Origin: JAGOLU01 sp037138475
GTDB lineage: Bacteria; Patescibacteriota; Microgenomatia; UBA1406; GWC2-37-13
Reading direction: 5' to 3'
DNA: 64,000 nt
Assembly: GCA_037138475.1 (NCBI GenBank)
Contig: JBAXII010000002.1
Span: forward strand, 27,845 to 91,844
Below, piece after piece: positions 63,962 to 64,000 of this stretch (positions within the stretch are counted from its first letter, which is position 1; every line of letters starts with the position of its first letter). Position numbers and translations under genes: made by a program. Below the pieces are notes generated by a model. That model made no database searches. It worked only from the letters and a program-made list of their open reading frames with translations, and was not told where the DNA came from.

Positions 63962-64000
63962 ATGCATCTAGCAGCATTAATCACCAACTCCCCCCTCCCC
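63962..64000 (+). CDS. Possible start of a gene running off the right edge
   Basis: An ATG at 63962 opens a frame of 13 codons (MHLAALITNSPLP) to the window end, divergent from the surface-protein gene. Too short to judge; I list it only because a gene would be expected here and the frame is open. Confidence 0.25.
   Translation, partial: MHLAALITNSPLP

Overview
This 64 kb window looks like chromosomal DNA of a Candidate Phyla Radiation (Patescibacteria) bacterium, most like the Microgenomates (OP11) group; that placement is an inference from gene content and style, not from a marker tree. The genes are short and tightly packed, often overlapping, and use the standard code (TGA is a stop). 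Housekeeping genes (pth, rpmB, def, ychF, dnaB, obg, metG, hflX, rarA) are mixed with many small membrane proteins and with secreted proteins that have no close functional label. Many genes have a -10 box only 6-13 bases before the start codon, often with a -35 box 16-18 bases further up, so leaderless mRNAs appear to be the rule; a strong Shine-Dalgarno is seen only here and there.

Layout. 1-860: a partial glutaredoxin-like protein and a small unknown. 1087-5638: glycogen genes (glycogen synthase, GH57 glycosidase, short alpha-glucan phosphorylase), each with its own promoter, the GH57 gene lying between two arms of an imperfect inverted repeat. 5836-6588: pth and a small helix-turn-helix protein. 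6748-13540: a run of secreted or anchored proteins: an SGNH-hydrolase-like protein, a small anchored protein, a dockerin protein, a possible cohesin-like protein, a cohesin protein with an LPQSG sorting-like tail, and an FN3-like protein. 13577-19014: M50 protease, rpmB, a MITE-like repeat, def, a GT2 glycosyltransferase, ychF and small membrane proteins. 19051-23960: VirD4/TraD-like ATPase, DUF11 surface protein, SpoU methyltransferase, metallo-hydrolase and tRNA-Thr. 24087-34489: dnaB, PAP2 phosphatase, tRNA-Leu, nucleotide-sugar epimerase-like SDR, a PMT-type glycosyltransferase, HAD protein, degenerate Lgt and TraR/DksA homologues, LytR_C protein and a TPR protein. 34490-35338 is gene-free. 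35339-43696: DsbA-like protein, obg, LOG family, TrmH, a DUF62/SAM-hydrolase-like protein behind an attenuator-like leader, metG and an L,D-transpeptidase. 43887-53408: hflX, rarA, a second small-anchored/secreted pair, a penicillin-binding/beta-lactamase-fold protein, an LCP protein, and a D-lactate dehydrogenase with a Crp/Fnr regulator. 53412-64000: a possible nuclease, VKOR, a TSP3-repeat protein with a DUF2339 protein, a three-gene ATP-citrate lyase, a frameshifted GNAT gene, and a third small-anchored/secreted pair.

How the parts fit. The window describes a cell with a peptidoglycan-type envelope (L,D-transpeptidase, LCP, serine hydrolase, Def, PAP2), a disulfide-forming pathway outside the membrane (VKOR plus DsbA-like) that would serve the Cys-rich secreted proteins, stored alpha-glucan as carbon reserve, lactate formation, and citrate cleavage to acetyl-CoA and oxaloacetate.

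The strongest candidates for something new are (1) a cohesin-dockerin surface assembly locus at 6.7-13.5 kb; (2) a family of three ~165-185 residue anchored proteins sharing a hydrophobic helix followed by an F-F/I-x3-SPT motif, each next to a larger secreted protein gene; (3) in-frame invasion of conserved genes (metG and the ATP-grasp subunit of ATP-citrate lyase) by the same short repeats that fill the intergenic spaces; and (4) an attenuator-like or small-RNA structure ahead of the SAM-hydrolase-like gene.
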